Origin: Rathayibacter caricis DSM 15933
Lineage (GTDB): Bacteria > Actinomycetota > Actinomycetes > Actinomycetales > Microbacteriaceae
Length of the DNA: 64,000 bases
Reading direction: 5' to 3'
Assembly (NCBI RefSeq): GCF_003044275.1
Contig: NZ_PZPL01000001.1
Span: 2,666,001-2,730,000, forward strand
This document shows positions 1-7,547 of the stretch, piece after piece. The notes beneath the pieces were generated by a model that saw nothing but the letters and a program-made list of their open reading frames with translations, had not been told where the DNA came from and did no database searches. Within the stretch, counting starts at the first letter, position 1, and every line of letters starts with the position of its first letter. Made by a program: the position numbers and the translations under genes.

Positions 1-388
1 CCGCCTCGACCACCTCGAGCAGGGCCACGAGGGACCCCTTGTCGTCGAGCGCGCCCCGTCCGATGACCGACGTGCGGCCGTCGGGCCGCAGGACGGTGTC
101 GGCGGCGAACGGCGAGCTCGACCAGTCCTCCGGCGTGACGCTGACGACGTCGTAGTGGGCCATCAGCACCGCGGGGTCGCCGTCGACGGTGCCGCGCCAG
201 CGCCAGAGCAGCGAGTGCCCGGCGACGATCTCGCGCTCCAGCGTGCCGTGCAGGGCGGGGTAGAACTGCTCGAGCAGCTCGACGAAGACGTCGAAGCGCG
301 ACCAGTCGGTCGCGGATTCGTCGGAGTGCGACACCGTGTCGACCCGCAGCAGGGCCTGGAAGCGCTCGAGCGCGGAGGTGGTCGTCAC
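1..388 (-). CDS. M20-family metallopeptidase, N-terminal part (runs off window start)
   Basis: The 129 visible N-terminal residues match zinc peptidases of the M20 family (ArgE/DapE/CPG2 type), which cleave dipeptides or acyl-amino acids in the cytoplasm. The motif LMAHYDVVSV (residues about 78-87) carries the His and Asp of the first metal-binding block. GRGALDDKGSL (about 112-122) is the second, with the bridging Asp. The C-terminal half is missing only because the window ends. The start is GTG at 388; a stop lies just upstream at 398-400. A TAGGCT -10 box (complement of 395-400) sits 6 bases before the GTG, so the mRNA is probably leaderless. It is divergent from the NUDIX gene. Substrate cannot be assigned. 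Confidence 0.85.
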   Translation of the reverse strand, partial: MTTTSALERFQALLRVDTVSHSDESATDWSRFDVFVELLEQFYPALHGTLEREIVAGHSLLWRWRGTVDGDPAVLMAHYDVVSVTPEDWSSSPFAADTVLRPDGRTSVIGRGALDDKGSLVALLEVVEA

Positions 389-446
389 CGGGCTAGCCTA
401 CGACGGCGGTCAGCGGCCTCCGGCCCGCGCGGAGCGGAGGTGCGCG

Positions 447-947
447 GTGACTCCACTGCCCGAGGTGTGCGTGGTCTACGTGCTGCGCGAGAGCGACGGA
501 ACCGTCGAGGTGCTGCTCGGCGAGAAGCGCCGCGGTCTGGGACGGGGCCGGGTCGTCGCTCCGGGCGGGAAGCTCGAGCCGGGGGAGTCGCCGGTCGAGG
601 CCGCCGTGCGCGAGCTCGCCGAGGAGGTCGGGCTGCACGCCGAACCGGGCGATCTCGTCGCGCACGGGATCCTCGACTACTCGTTCCCGCACCGGCCCGC
701 ATGGAGCCAGCGTTCGCACGTCTTCCTCTGCCGCCGCTGGCGGGGCGAGGTGACGGAGTCGGCCGACCTCGCCGCCGAGTTCGTCCCGCTGCACTCCGTC
801 CCCTACGAGCGGATGTGGGACGACGCGCGCTGGTGGCTCCCGGGCGTGCTGCTCCGGGGCGAGCACGCGCGCTTCCGCTTCGAGTTCGGTGAGGACCTCG
901 CGACCGTCCGCGCCACCGACGTCCCCGGGTACACCTCCGCGGGCTGA
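447..947 (+). CDS. NUDIX hydrolase, MTH1-like (probable 8-oxo-dGTP diphosphatase)
   Basis: A 166-residue NUDIX protein that hydrolyses a nucleoside-diphosphate-X bond. The complete NUDIX box G-x5-E-x7-RE-L-x-EE-x-GL spans residues 41-63 and binds the Mg-pyrophosphate. The length and the block after the box (HGILDYSFPHRP, then a Trp-rich C-terminus) resemble MTH1/MutT-type sanitizers of oxidised dGTP; that substrate is inferred. GTG 447 is chosen because GGAGG (436-440) lies 6 bases upstream; a longer in-frame start at 336 would overlap the divergent peptidase promoter. It converges with the MBL hydrolase, with 2 bases between the two stop codons. Confidence 0.85.
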   Translation: MTPLPEVCVVYVLRESDGTVEVLLGEKRRGLGRGRVVAPGGKLEPGESPVEAAVRELAEEVGLHAEPGDLVAHGILDYSFPHRPAWSQRSHVFLCRRWRGEVTESADLAAEFVPLHSVPYERMWDDARWWLPGVLLRGEHARFRFEFGEDLATVRATDVPGYTSAG

Positions 948-949
948 GC

Positions 950-1588
950 TCAGACTTCGAGGACGTCGCCGGGTTCGAGCGCGTGGTACTCCCCGCCGCC
1001 CTCGCGGGTCGCCCAGCCGAGGCGGTCGTGGCCCATGCCCCGGCCGGCCTCGGACAGCACTCCCTCGTGCGTCGCGAAGGCGTGCCGCGGAGAGAGGGCC
1101 AGCACGTGGTCCATCGACTCGGCGATCTTCATCCAGGGAGCGCCGGAGGGGGCGGCCAGGATCTCCACGTCGACGCCGTCGGGCCGGGTGAAGGAGTCGC
1201 CCGCGTAGTAGAAGCGCCCGTTCACCAGCACCGCGACGTTGTCGATCACGGGGATGGAGCTGTGGATGACCGCGTGCCGCGAGCCGAAGAACCGCAGCTC
1301 GAACGGTCCGACCTCGACGCGGTCGCCGTCCGAGACGGTCTCGATGGCGAAGCCCTCGGCGGCCGCAGCGACCCCCGCCGGTCCGAAGAAGCGGATCGAC
1401 GGGTTCGCCGAACGCAGGCGCTCGAGCTGCTCGGGCGTCCAGTGGTCGGGGTGCTCGTGGGTGAGGACCACGGCCACGGTCTCGGCGGTGCCCTCCACGG
1501 GGCGGGTGAAGGCTCCGGGGTCGATCACGAGGCGGGATCCCGCCTCCTCGACGAGGACGGCGGCGTGCTCGAGCTTGGTCAGTCGCAT
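950..1588 (-). CDS. MBL-fold metal-dependent hydrolase, UlaG-like
   Basis: A 212-residue metallo-beta-lactamase-fold hydrolase. THEHPDH (residues 43-49) is the HxHxDH zinc site. Later ligand positions are visible in SRHAVIH, YYAGDSF (Asp) and FATHEG (His). The short N-terminus and absence of long insertions match the UlaG/YtnP-like group (L-ascorbate-6-phosphate lactonase relatives), but no carbohydrate genes adjoin it, so the substrate is unknown. Just upstream on the minus strand TTAGCT lies 7 bases before ATG, compatible with a leaderless start. Probably cytosolic: no signal peptide is visible. Confidence 0.8.
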   Translation of the reverse strand: MRLTKLEHAAVLVEEAGSRLVIDPGAFTRPVEGTAETVAVVLTHEHPDHWTPEQLERLRSANPSIRFFGPAGVAAAAEGFAIETVSDGDRVEVGPFELRFFGSRHAVIHSSIPVIDNVAVLVNGRFYYAGDSFTRPDGVDVEILAAPSGAPWMKIAESMDHVLALSPRHAFATHEGVLSEAGRGMGHDRLGWATREGGGEYHALEPGDVLEV

Positions 1589-1652
1589 GGCTCCGAGCTA
1601 ACCGCCCTCGCCGCCCGGTCGCAAGGCGGTGCCGTCAGGCGAGGCGGTGCCG

Positions 1653-2888
1653 TCACGCCCGGCGGGCGGCCAGGGCGCCGGCGAACGCGGCGGCGGAGGA
1701 GGGCGAGCTGTCGATCCGCCAGTCCACCTCCTTGTCGTGGTGGAACCAGACCAGGCCGACGACGTCCGGCTGGACGTTCAGGTACCCGACCAGGTCGCTG
1801 ATCCACGCGGCCTTGGAACCGCCGGCCTCGGCGGACGCCGTCTCGCCGATGATGATCGGGGTGCCGGGGGACAGCGACCGCACCTGATCCAGTCCCTCGG
1901 CGAAGAGCGCGCCGGCGGTGGTCCAGGAGCTCCAGGTCGTCGCCGTGCCCCAGTTGTAGCCGTCGAGTGCGAGGACATCGACGGAGGCGGAACCCGGGTA
2001 GAGCGTGTCGAGCGGCACCGAGCCGGAGTAGGGCACGTTCGGGCTCCACACCCACTGCACGTTCGTCGCGCCCTGCGCCTGGAAGATCCCGTGCACGTGG
2101 TTCCAGGCGGCCGCGTAGGAGCCCGGAGCGTTCCCGTTCACTCCGTCCGACCAGGGATACCAGTCGCCGTTCATCTCGTGCGCGTAGCGGAGCAGGACGG
2201 GCGAGCCCCAGGCGGCGAGGTCCCGCGCCCAGCTCGTGAGGTAGGCGTCGTGGTCGCCGGCGAGGATGCGGGCGGAGGAGTACGCGGGCTGGTCGACACC
2301 GCCGCCCCAGCGCCAGGGCTCCCAGGTGATCAGGCTCGTCGCCCCGCGGGCGGCGACGCTGCGCAGATCGGCGAGCGGAGCCGGCTGCCCGAAGTCCTGG
2401 TACGAGACGACGATCGACGGACTCTCGCCCGCCAGCGTCGCCACGGCGTCGAGCTCGGCGTTCGCCGAGGCGCCACCGGGGGTGGTGACCCCGAAGCGGA
2501 GCCGGGCGCTGCTGATGACGGGTGCCGCAGGAGGGGCGGTGACGGTGAAGACCGCCGTCGACGAGGCGGTGCCGGCGCGAGCCGTGATCGTGGTCGGGCC
2601 CGCCGGCGCGCTCGGGATCGCGATCGGCGCCTGGAAGACTCCGGAGCCGTTCGTCGTGATCCGGACGGACGTGCCGAGCACCGTCAGGGATCCGCTCGTC
2701 TTCTTCGGGAAGGCCGCGCCGGTGACGACGACGGTCGTCCCGACCGGACCGGACGCGGGGGAGAGGGTGATCGACGGCGGAGTCGGCGCCGCGGCCGCCG
2801 CAGGAGCGGCGAGCAGTGCGGAGAGGACCACTCCGAGCGCGGCGATCGCGGTCAGGAGTCGGGGTCGGGAGTGCGGGCGGATCGGCAT
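1653..2888 (-). CDS. Secreted glycoside hydrolase, GH26-like (beta-mannanase type) with IPT/TIG domain
   Basis: A 411-residue secreted enzyme. Residues 1-34 form a Sec signal peptide (Arg-rich start, hydrophobic core, AAPAAAAA cleavage area). Residues 36-117 are an Ig-like IPT/TIG domain. Residues about 128-400 are a (beta/alpha)8 glycosidase. RYAHEMNGDWYPW places the GH26-type acid/base at Glu238, and IIIGETASAE gives the nucleophile at Glu349. GH26 members are mostly endo-beta-1,4-mannanases, some lichenases; the exact polysaccharide is not decided here. ATG 2888 is chosen because GAGGAG lies 7 bases upstream and it begins the signal peptide. A longer in-frame extension to 3119 is rejected because it runs over the tRNA gene. 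Confidence 0.8.
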   Translation of the reverse strand: MPIRPHSRPRLLTAIAALGVVLSALLAAPAAAAAPTPPSITLSPASGPVGTTVVVTGAAFPKKTSGSLTVLGTSVRITTNGSGVFQAPIAIPSAPAGPTTITARAGTASSTAVFTVTAPPAAPVISSARLRFGVTTPGGASANAELDAVATLAGESPSIVVSYQDFGQPAPLADLRSVAARGATSLITWEPWRWGGGVDQPAYSSARILAGDHDAYLTSWARDLAAWGSPVLLRYAHEMNGDWYPWSDGVNGNAPGSYAAAWNHVHGIFQAQGATNVQWVWSPNVPYSGSVPLDTLYPGSASVDVLALDGYNWGTATTWSSWTTAGALFAEGLDQVRSLSPGTPIIIGETASAEAGGSKAAWISDLVGYLNVQPDVVGLVWFHHDKEVDWRIDSSPSSAAAFAGALAARRA

Positions 2889-2913
2889 CGGACGGCTCCT
2901 CGGGGACGTGCCC

Positions 2914-2946
2914 CCGCCGATCGGCGGTGGGGGGACCTCGAGCGTA
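2914..2946 (-). promoter_or_regulatory. Promoter and downstream palindrome of the GH26 gene
   Basis: On the minus strand a TACGCT -10 box (complement of 2941-2946) predicts transcription start near 2934. A perfect 14-bp palindrome CCGCCGATCGGCGG (2914-2927) lies about 7-20 bases into the transcript, before the ribosome site. It may be a repressor operator (sugar-responsive LacI-type sites often have a central CG/GATC core) or an mRNA hairpin. Confidence 0.4.
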
Positions 2947-3031
2947 GGAGCCGGGTGCCCTGCGTCCCGCGCCCCGGAGGGGGGCTGTCCGCGCTGAGAT
3001 TCCCACCGGTCGGGCAGGCGGCCCCCTCGAT

Positions 3032-3061
3032 TTGCATCGATGCGGATCCGTGTGCAACACT
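3032..3061 (+). promoter_or_regulatory. Probable tRNA-Glu promoter
   Basis: TTGCAT (3032-3037) and AACACT (3056-3061) with an 18-base spacer lie 20 bases before the mature tRNA. The -10 is imperfect. A GCATCGATGC palindrome (3034-3043) overlaps the -35. Confidence 0.4.
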
Positions 3062-3080
3062 CTTCGAGTTGCAAAAACGC

Positions 3081-3156
3081 GGCCCCATCGTTTAGCGGCC
3101 TAGGACGTCGCCCTCTCACGGCGGTAACGCGGGTTCAAATCCCGCTGGGGTCACCA
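3081..3156 (+). tRNA. tRNA-Glu (anticodon CUC), CCA encoded
   Basis: A cloverleaf can be drawn: acceptor GGCCCCA (3081-3087) pairs with TGGGGTC (3146-3152) with one G-T wobble; the D arm contains TTAGCGGCCTAGGA; the anticodon loop CTCTCAC gives CTC; the T arm is GCGGG-TTCAAAT-CCCGC. The discriminator A3153 is followed by a chromosomally encoded CCA (3154-3156). The sequence closely matches bacterial tRNA-Glu. Confidence 0.95.
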
Positions 3157-3170
3157 CGGCAACACCAGGA

Positions 3171-3200
3171 GAACCCCCGGCTCAGGCCGGGGGTTCTTCT
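3171..3200 (+). terminator. Rho-independent terminator after tRNA-Glu
   Basis: Stem GAACCCCCGGC (3171-3181) pairs with GCCGGGGGTTC (3186-3196) around a 4-base loop, followed by a short T-rich tail (TTCT). Confidence 0.8.
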
Positions 3201-3301
3201 GCGTTAACAGCGCGTCACCGCACCTGGGCCGAGCGGTTCCGGCGACGATCGTGGGCCTGCGGAACCCCGGCCGACCTCCTTCCGCGGTACGCCGCCGACG
3301 G

Positions 3302-3428
3302 TAGGATCGCAACCGCGAAGGGGAGCGAACCGGCCTTCCCGCTCCCTCCGATCACGCCGCACCGCGCGCGCCGGGCGGAGCGAGCGCCGGACCCCGTCCG
3401 CGTGGTCCGCCTGCGGACCCGCTCCGCC
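3302..3428 (+). promoter_or_regulatory. terC promoter and folded 5' leader (candidate Mn riboswitch-like RNA)
   Basis: A TAGGAT -10 box (3302-3307) predicts transcription start near 3314 and a leader of about 140 nt. The RNA would begin with AAGGGGAGC (3318-3326), which resembles the conserved 5' block of the yybP-ykoY manganese riboswitch that commonly precedes terC/alx genes. Downstream is an outer 9-bp stem GGCGGAGCG (3374-3382)/CGCTCCGCC (3420-3428). It encloses a hairpin GGTCCGC-CT-GCGGACC (3404-3419) and a small GGAC/GTCC hairpin, giving a three-way-junction-like fold. Not all riboswitch consensus blocks are recognisable, so identity is unproven. Confidence 0.4.
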
Positions 3429-3456
3429 GCATCCTCTTCACCCCTGAAAGGCCCCC

Positions 3457-4500
3457 ATGCTCGATCTGCCCGTCTGGTTCGTCGTCGGCTCCTTCATCGG
3501 CCTGACGCTGATCCTGGCCGCCGACCTGCTGATCGTCTACAAGCGGCCGCACGTGCCGAGCCTGAAGGAGTCGAGCCTCTGGGTCGCCTTCTACGTCAGC
3601 CTCGCGCTGATCTTCGCCCTGCTGATGCTGATCCTGGGCGACGGCGAGCACGCGGGCCAGTTCCTCGCGGGCTGGCTGACCGAGTACAGCCTCTCGATCG
3701 ACAACCTCTTCGTGTTCGTCATCATCATGGGGCGCTTCGCGGTACCGCCGAAGTACCAGCAGGAGGTGCTGATGGTGGGCATCATCATCGCGCTGATCCT
3801 GCGCGGCATCTTCATCCTGCTCGGCGCGCAGCTGATCGAGAGCTTCAGCTGGATCTTCTACCTCTTCGGCGCGTTCCTCGTCTACACGGCCTACAACCAG
3901 GCCTTCGGCAAGGAGGACGAGGACGAGGGCACGGACAACCTGCTCATCCGCCTGCTCCGCCGCCGCGTGAACATCTCGGACAGCTTCGACGGCTCGAAGA
4001 TCCGCACCGTCATCGACGGCAAGAAGTTCTTCACGCCGATGCTGATCGTGTTCCTGGCGATCGGATCGACGGACCTGCTGTTCGCGCTCGACTCGATCCC
4101 CGCGATCTTCGGCATCACGCAGAGCCCGTTCATCGTCTTCACCGCGAACATCTTCGCCCTGATGGGCCTGCGCCAGCTCTACTTCCTGCTCGGCGGCCTG
4201 ATCGACAAGCTCGAGTACCTCAAGTACGGCATCGCGTTCATCCTCGCCTTCATCGGCGTGAAGCTCGTGCTGCACGCCCTGCACGAGAACGAGCTCCCCT
4301 TCATCAACGGCGGCGAGCCCGTGCCGGTGTGGGACATCGACACCTGGACGTCCCTCGCCGTGATCATCGTGAGCATGGCGGTCGCGACGCTGGCGAGCCT
4401 CGTCAAGATGCGGCGCGAGCACGCGCACATCGAGATGCACGACGGGCACCCCGAGGTCGTCGCGGACGCCGACGCGACGCGTCCCTCCGACGAGAGGTGA
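3457..4500 (+). CDS. TerC/Alx-family integral membrane protein, probable Mn exporter
   Basis: A 347-residue polytopic membrane protein with about 8-9 helices. It carries the two TerC-family signatures with conserved acidic residues in membrane segments: EYSLSIDNLFVF (near residue 77) and STDLLFALDSIPAIFGIT (near 203). Alx/TerC proteins export Mn(II) or load metal onto secreted enzymes; that role here is inferred from the family and from the structured leader upstream. The acidic-basic cytosolic loop (GKEDEDEGTDN) and the His/Asp-rich tail are typical. The start is the first in-frame ATG after the leader, with an AAAGG ribosome site. PP2C follows 7 bases downstream. Confidence 0.85.
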   Translation: MLDLPVWFVVGSFIGLTLILAADLLIVYKRPHVPSLKESSLWVAFYVSLALIFALLMLILGDGEHAGQFLAGWLTEYSLSIDNLFVFVIIMGRFAVPPKYQQEVLMVGIIIALILRGIFILLGAQLIESFSWIFYLFGAFLVYTAYNQAFGKEDEDEGTDNLLIRLLRRRVNISDSFDGSKIRTVIDGKKFFTPMLIVFLAIGSTDLLFALDSIPAIFGITQSPFIVFTANIFALMGLRQLYFLLGGLIDKLEYLKYGIAFILAFIGVKLVLHALHENELPFINGGEPVPVWDIDTWTSLAVIIVSMAVATLASLVKMRREHAHIEMHDGHPEVVADADATRPSDER

Positions 4501-4507
4501 CGGCCGG

Positions 4508-5284
4508 ATGACCCCCCTGGACGTCGACCTGCCCCAGGGCGTGCTTCACCTGAGCGTGACCAGCAGCACCGACGTGGGGAACGTGCGGCGCGTCAACGAG
4601 GACGCGCTGCTGGCCGACGAGCTGCTCCTGGCCGTCGCGGACGGCATGGGCGGTCACGCGCGCGGCGACCTCGCCAGCGCCACCGCCGTCGACGCCCTGC
4701 GGGCGAACACCCCCGCGGTCATCGGTCAGGTGGACGCCGTCTTCGATCTCGTCGAGGCCGCGAACGCCGCGGTCCGCGGGCTCGACGTCGGAGGAGCGCT
4801 CTGCGGGACCACCCTCACCGGGCTCACCCTGGTGCGGCCCGACGGGGCGGGGCCCGCGCGCTGGGCGCTGTTCAACGTCGGCGACTCCCGCGCGTACCGC
4901 TGGGACGGGTCCGACCTCGAGCAGCTCACCGTCGACCACTCCGCCGTGCAGGAGCTCGTCTCGGCGGGCCTGCTCACCCGGGAGCTCGCGGAGACGCATC
5001 CGGACCGCAACATCGTCACCCGCGCGCTCGGCGCCGACGACGAGGTCGAGACGGACGTGTGGACCCTGCCGGTCCTCCCGCGCTCGAGCTACCTGCTCTG
5101 CTCCGACGGTCTGACGAAGGAGCTCTCGGACGCCGAGATCGCCGCTCTGTTCGCGCGCCGGGACGCGGGCGCGATCGGCGCTCCCGACCTCGCCGCGGCC
5201 CTCGTCCGCGCCGCGATCGAGGCGGGCGGGCGCGACAACGTGACCGTGGTCGTGATCGACGCGGTCCTCGAGCAGCGGCGCTGA
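4508..5284 (+). CDS. PP2C-family Ser/Thr protein phosphatase
   Basis: A 258-residue stand-alone PP2C/PPM catalytic domain, a Mg/Mn-dependent cytosolic phosphatase that reverses Ser/Thr kinase signalling. Ordered motifs: [11 protein letters not shown] (residues about 22-32), ADGMGGH (about 44-50), [31 protein letters not shown] and [10 protein letters not shown] near the C-terminus. The metal-binding aspartates are present. It lacks the transmembrane tail of PstP and no kinase gene adjoins it, so its substrate is unknown. It is probably co-transcribed with terC (7-base gap), which would link a metal transporter to a metal-dependent phosphatase. Confidence 0.88.
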   Translation: MTPLDVDLPQGVLHLSVTSSTDVGNVRRVNEDALLADELLLAVADGMGGHARGDLASATAVDALRANTPAVIGQVDAVFDLVEAANAAVRGLDVGGALCGTTLTGLTLVRPDGAGPARWALFNVGDSRAYRWDGSDLEQLTVDHSAVQELVSAGLLTRELAETHPDRNIVTRALGADDEVETDVWTLPVLPRSSYLLCSDGLTKELSDAEIAALFARRDAGAIGAPDLAAALVRAAIEAGGRDNVTVVVIDAVLEQRR

Positions 5285-5358
5285 GCCGCGAGGATCCTCC
5301 GCCGTGATCGGCCGGGAGCGGGCTCGTGGCGTCCCCGGGAGCGGAGCCGCCGCGGTGC

Positions 5359-5364
5359 TAGTCT
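5359..5364 (+). promoter_or_regulatory. -10 box of the leu leader/leuCD-murA transcript
   Basis: TAGTCT with an upstream TGC (extended -10 style). It ends 6 bases before the GTG of the small leader ORF, which predicts a leaderless transcript beginning at 5371. No clear -35 is visible, as is common in actinomycetes. Confidence 0.6.
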
Positions 5365-5370
5365 CTGGGG

Positions 5371-5421
5371 GTGCTGACCGGCCGGCTCCTTCTTCTCCGC
5401 CGCGACGAGACCTCGATCTGA
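5371..5421 (+). CDS. Predicted leuC leader peptide, 16 residues with a Leu4 run
   Basis: A 16-codon [19 protein letters not shown], starting with GTG exactly 6 bases after a TAGTCT -10 box, so it would be translated as a leaderless mRNA. It has five Leu codons, four consecutive (CTC CTT CTT CTC at 5386-5397). CTT is rare in this genome, as expected of a codon-sensing leader. The codons right after the run form the 5' arm of a 10-bp hairpin. It ends 65 bases before leuC. Trp, Ile/Val and Leu leader peptides are known in actinobacteria; this one in front of leuCD is inferred from sequence only. Confidence 0.65.
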   Translation: MLTGRLLLLRRDETSI

Positions 5422-5440
5422 CAGGCCTCCCTCGTCGCGG
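5400..5440 (+). promoter_or_regulatory. Attenuator-like hairpin in the leuC leader
   Basis: CCGCGACGAG (5400-5409) pairs perfectly with CTCGTCGCGG (5431-5440). The 5' arm lies 3 bases beyond the last Leu codon, inside the footprint of a ribosome stalled on the Leu run; the peptide stop codon is in the loop. There is no U-tract, so whether it acts on transcription or on translation of leuC is open. The pyrimidine-rich Leu codons also partly complement the leuC ribosome site GAGGAAGAG (5469-5477). Confidence 0.55.
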
Positions 5441-5486
5441 TGTCTCCCGTGGGCTGACCACCATTCCTGAGGAAGAGAAACCCGTC

Positions 5487-6947
5487 ATGAACGACAGCTC
5501 CATCGAGTCCGGGACCGCCCGACCGCGCACCCTCGCCGAGAAGGTCTGGGACGACCACCTCGTCGCCAAGGGCGAGGACGGCACCCCCGACCTCATCTAC
5601 ATCGACCTGCACCTCGTGCACGAGGTCACCAGCCCGCAGGCCTTCGACGGACTCCGCCTGGCCGGCCGCCCCGTGCGCCGCCCCGATCTGACGATCGCGA
5701 CCGAGGACCACAACACCCCGACCCTCGCCATCGACAAGCCGATCGCCGATCTGACGAGCCGCACCCAGATCCATACGCTGCGCCGCAACGCCGAGGAGTT
5801 CGGCGTCCGCCTGCACTCGCTCGGCGACATCGAGCAGGGCATCGTGCACGTCGTCGGCCCGCAGCTCGGGCTGACGATGCCCGGCATCACCGTCGTCTGC
5901 GGCGACTCGCACACCTCGACGCACGGCGCGTTCGGCGCGATGGCGTTCGGCATCGGTACCAGCGAGGTCGAGCACGTCATGGCCACGCAGACCCTGCCGC
6001 TGAAGCCGTTCAAGACGATGGCGATCACCGTCGAGGGCGAGCTGAAGGAGGGGGTGACGGCGAAGGACATCATCCTGGCCGTCATCGCGAAGATCGGCAC
6101 CGGAGGCGGTCAGGGCTACGTCCTCGAGTACCGCGGCTCCGCCATCCGCGCGCTCTCGATGGAGGGCCGGATGACGATCTGCAACATGTCGATCGAGGCC
6201 GGCGCCCGCGCGGGCATGGTCGCCCCCGACGAGACGACCTTCGCCTATCTGAAGGGCCGCCCCCACGCCCCCGCGGGTCAGGACTGGGACGACGCGGTCG
6301 CCTACTGGCGCACGCTGCCCAGCGACGAGGGCGCCTCCTACGACGCCGAGGTCGTGCTGGACGCCGACGCGCTCGAGCCCTTCGTGACCTGGGGCACGAA
6401 CCCCGGCCAGGGAGTGTCGCTGTCGCAGTCCGTCCCGGACCCGGAGGCCATCGCCGACCCGAACGAGCGCTCCAACGCCCGTCGCGCGCTGGAGTACATG
6501 GACCTGGAGGCCGGCACCCCGATGAAGGAGATCCCGGTGGACGCGGTCTTCATGGGCTCCTGCACCAACTCCCGCATCGAGGACCTGCGCGCCTTCGCCT
6601 CCGTCATCAAGGGCCGGACCAAGGCGCCGGGCGTGCGCGTCATGGTGGTGCCCGGCTCCGCCCGCGTGCGGATCGAGGCCGAGGCCGAGGGCCTGGACCG
6701 CGTGTTCACCGACTTCGGCGCGGAGTGGCGGTTCGCCGGCTGCTCGATGTGCCTGGGCATGAACCCGGATCAGCTCGCCCCGGGGGAGCGCTGCGCCTCG
6801 ACGTCGAACCGCAACTTCGAGGGCCGCCAGGGCAAGGGCGGACGGACGCACCTCGTGTCCCCGCTCGTCGCCGCCGCGACCGCCGTGCGCGGCACCCTCT
6901 CCAGTCCCTCCGATCTGGAGCCCGCTCGAGAACTGGTGGAGGCCTGA
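5487..6947 (+). CDS. leuC: 3-isopropylmalate dehydratase large subunit
   Basis: A 486-residue aconitase-family subunit that, with LeuD, converts 2-isopropylmalate to 3-isopropylmalate in leucine synthesis (cytosol). The three 4Fe-4S cysteines are Cys359 (GSCTNSR) and Cys419/Cys422 (GCSMCLGMN). The [12 protein letters not shown] active-site block is intact. ATG 5487 is preceded by GAGGAAGAG (5469-5477) at good spacing; the longer in-frame extension overlaps the leader peptide and is rejected. leuD follows 2 bases after the stop. The leucine-rich leader upstream suggests attenuation by leucyl-tRNA supply. Confidence 0.97.
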   Translation: MNDSSIESGTARPRTLAEKVWDDHLVAKGEDGTPDLIYIDLHLVHEVTSPQAFDGLRLAGRPVRRPDLTIATEDHNTPTLAIDKPIADLTSRTQIHTLRRNAEEFGVRLHSLGDIEQGIVHVVGPQLGLTMPGITVVCGDSHTSTHGAFGAMAFGIGTSEVEHVMATQTLPLKPFKTMAITVEGELKEGVTAKDIILAVIAKIGTGGGQGYVLEYRGSAIRALSMEGRMTICNMSIEAGARAGMVAPDETTFAYLKGRPHAPAGQDWDDAVAYWRTLPSDEGASYDAEVVLDADALEPFVTWGTNPGQGVSLSQSVPDPEAIADPNERSNARRALEYMDLEAGTPMKEIPVDAVFMGSCTNSRIEDLRAFASVIKGRTKAPGVRVMVVPGSARVRIEAEAEGLDRVFTDFGAEWRFAGCSMCLGMNPDQLAPGERCASTSNRNFEGRQGKGGRTHLVSPLVAAATAVRGTLSSPSDLEPARELVEA

Positions 6948-6949
6948 TC

Positions 6950-7546
6950 ATGGACAAGTTCGAGACCGTCACCGGCATCGCCGCGCCGCTGAAGCGCAGC
7001 AACGTCGACACCGACCAGATCATCCCGGCGGTGTTCCTCAAGCGCGTCACCAAGACCGGTTTCGAGGACGCGCTGTTCCACGGCTGGCGCCAGGAGGAGG
7101 ACTTCGTCCTCAACCGGCCGGCGTTCCAGGGGGCGCAGATCCTCGTCGCGGGTCCCGACTTCGGCACCGGCTCCAGTCGCGAGCACGCGGTCTGGGCGCT
7201 GCGCGACTTCGGCTTCCGCGTCATCCTGTCCTCCCGCTTCGGCGACATCTTCCGGGGCAACTCCGGCAAGCAGGGGCTGCTCGCCGCGGCGGTCGCCGAG
7301 GAGGCGATCGAGCGCCTCTGGGAGCTCATCGACGCGCAGCCGGGAATAGAACTGACCGTCGATCTGGTTGCGCGTACGGTCACCGCCGGTGGCGAGTCCT
7401 TCCCCTTCGAGGTCGACGACTACACTCGTTGGCGCCTGATCGAGGGGTTGGACGACATCGGTCTGACTCTGCGCGACGAAGCGCGCATCTCCGAATTCGA
7501 GACCCGCCGCGAGAGCTGGCGGCCCAAGACATTGCCGGTGAAATAG
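6950..7546 (+). CDS. leuD: 3-isopropylmalate dehydratase small subunit
   Basis: A 198-residue swivel-domain subunit that completes the LeuCD isomerase. Family motifs: [14 protein letters not shown] (residues about 18-31), [17 protein letters not shown] (about 67-83) and [16 protein letters not shown] (about 98-113), which shape the substrate pocket. Full length. The ATG is 2 bases after the leuC stop, with GGTGGAGG inside the leuC 3' end as the ribosome site. murA starts 1 base after its stop, so leuC-leuD-murA form one transcription unit. Confidence 0.97.
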   Translation: MDKFETVTGIAAPLKRSNVDTDQIIPAVFLKRVTKTGFEDALFHGWRQEEDFVLNRPAFQGAQILVAGPDFGTGSSREHAVWALRDFGFRVILSSRFGDIFRGNSGKQGLLAAAVAEEAIERLWELIDAQPGIELTVDLVARTVTAGGESFPFEVDDYTRWRLIEGLDDIGLTLRDEARISEFETRRESWRPKTLPVK

Positions 7547-7547
7547 C

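Noticed and set aside
2889..3119. N-terminal extension of the GH26 protein beyond ATG 2888
   Set aside because: It would run antisense through the tRNA-Glu gene and promoter and place the signal peptide internally.
5400..5440. Calling the leuC leader hairpin a standard intrinsic terminator
   Set aside because: No U-tract follows the stem, so only attenuator-like hairpin is claimed.
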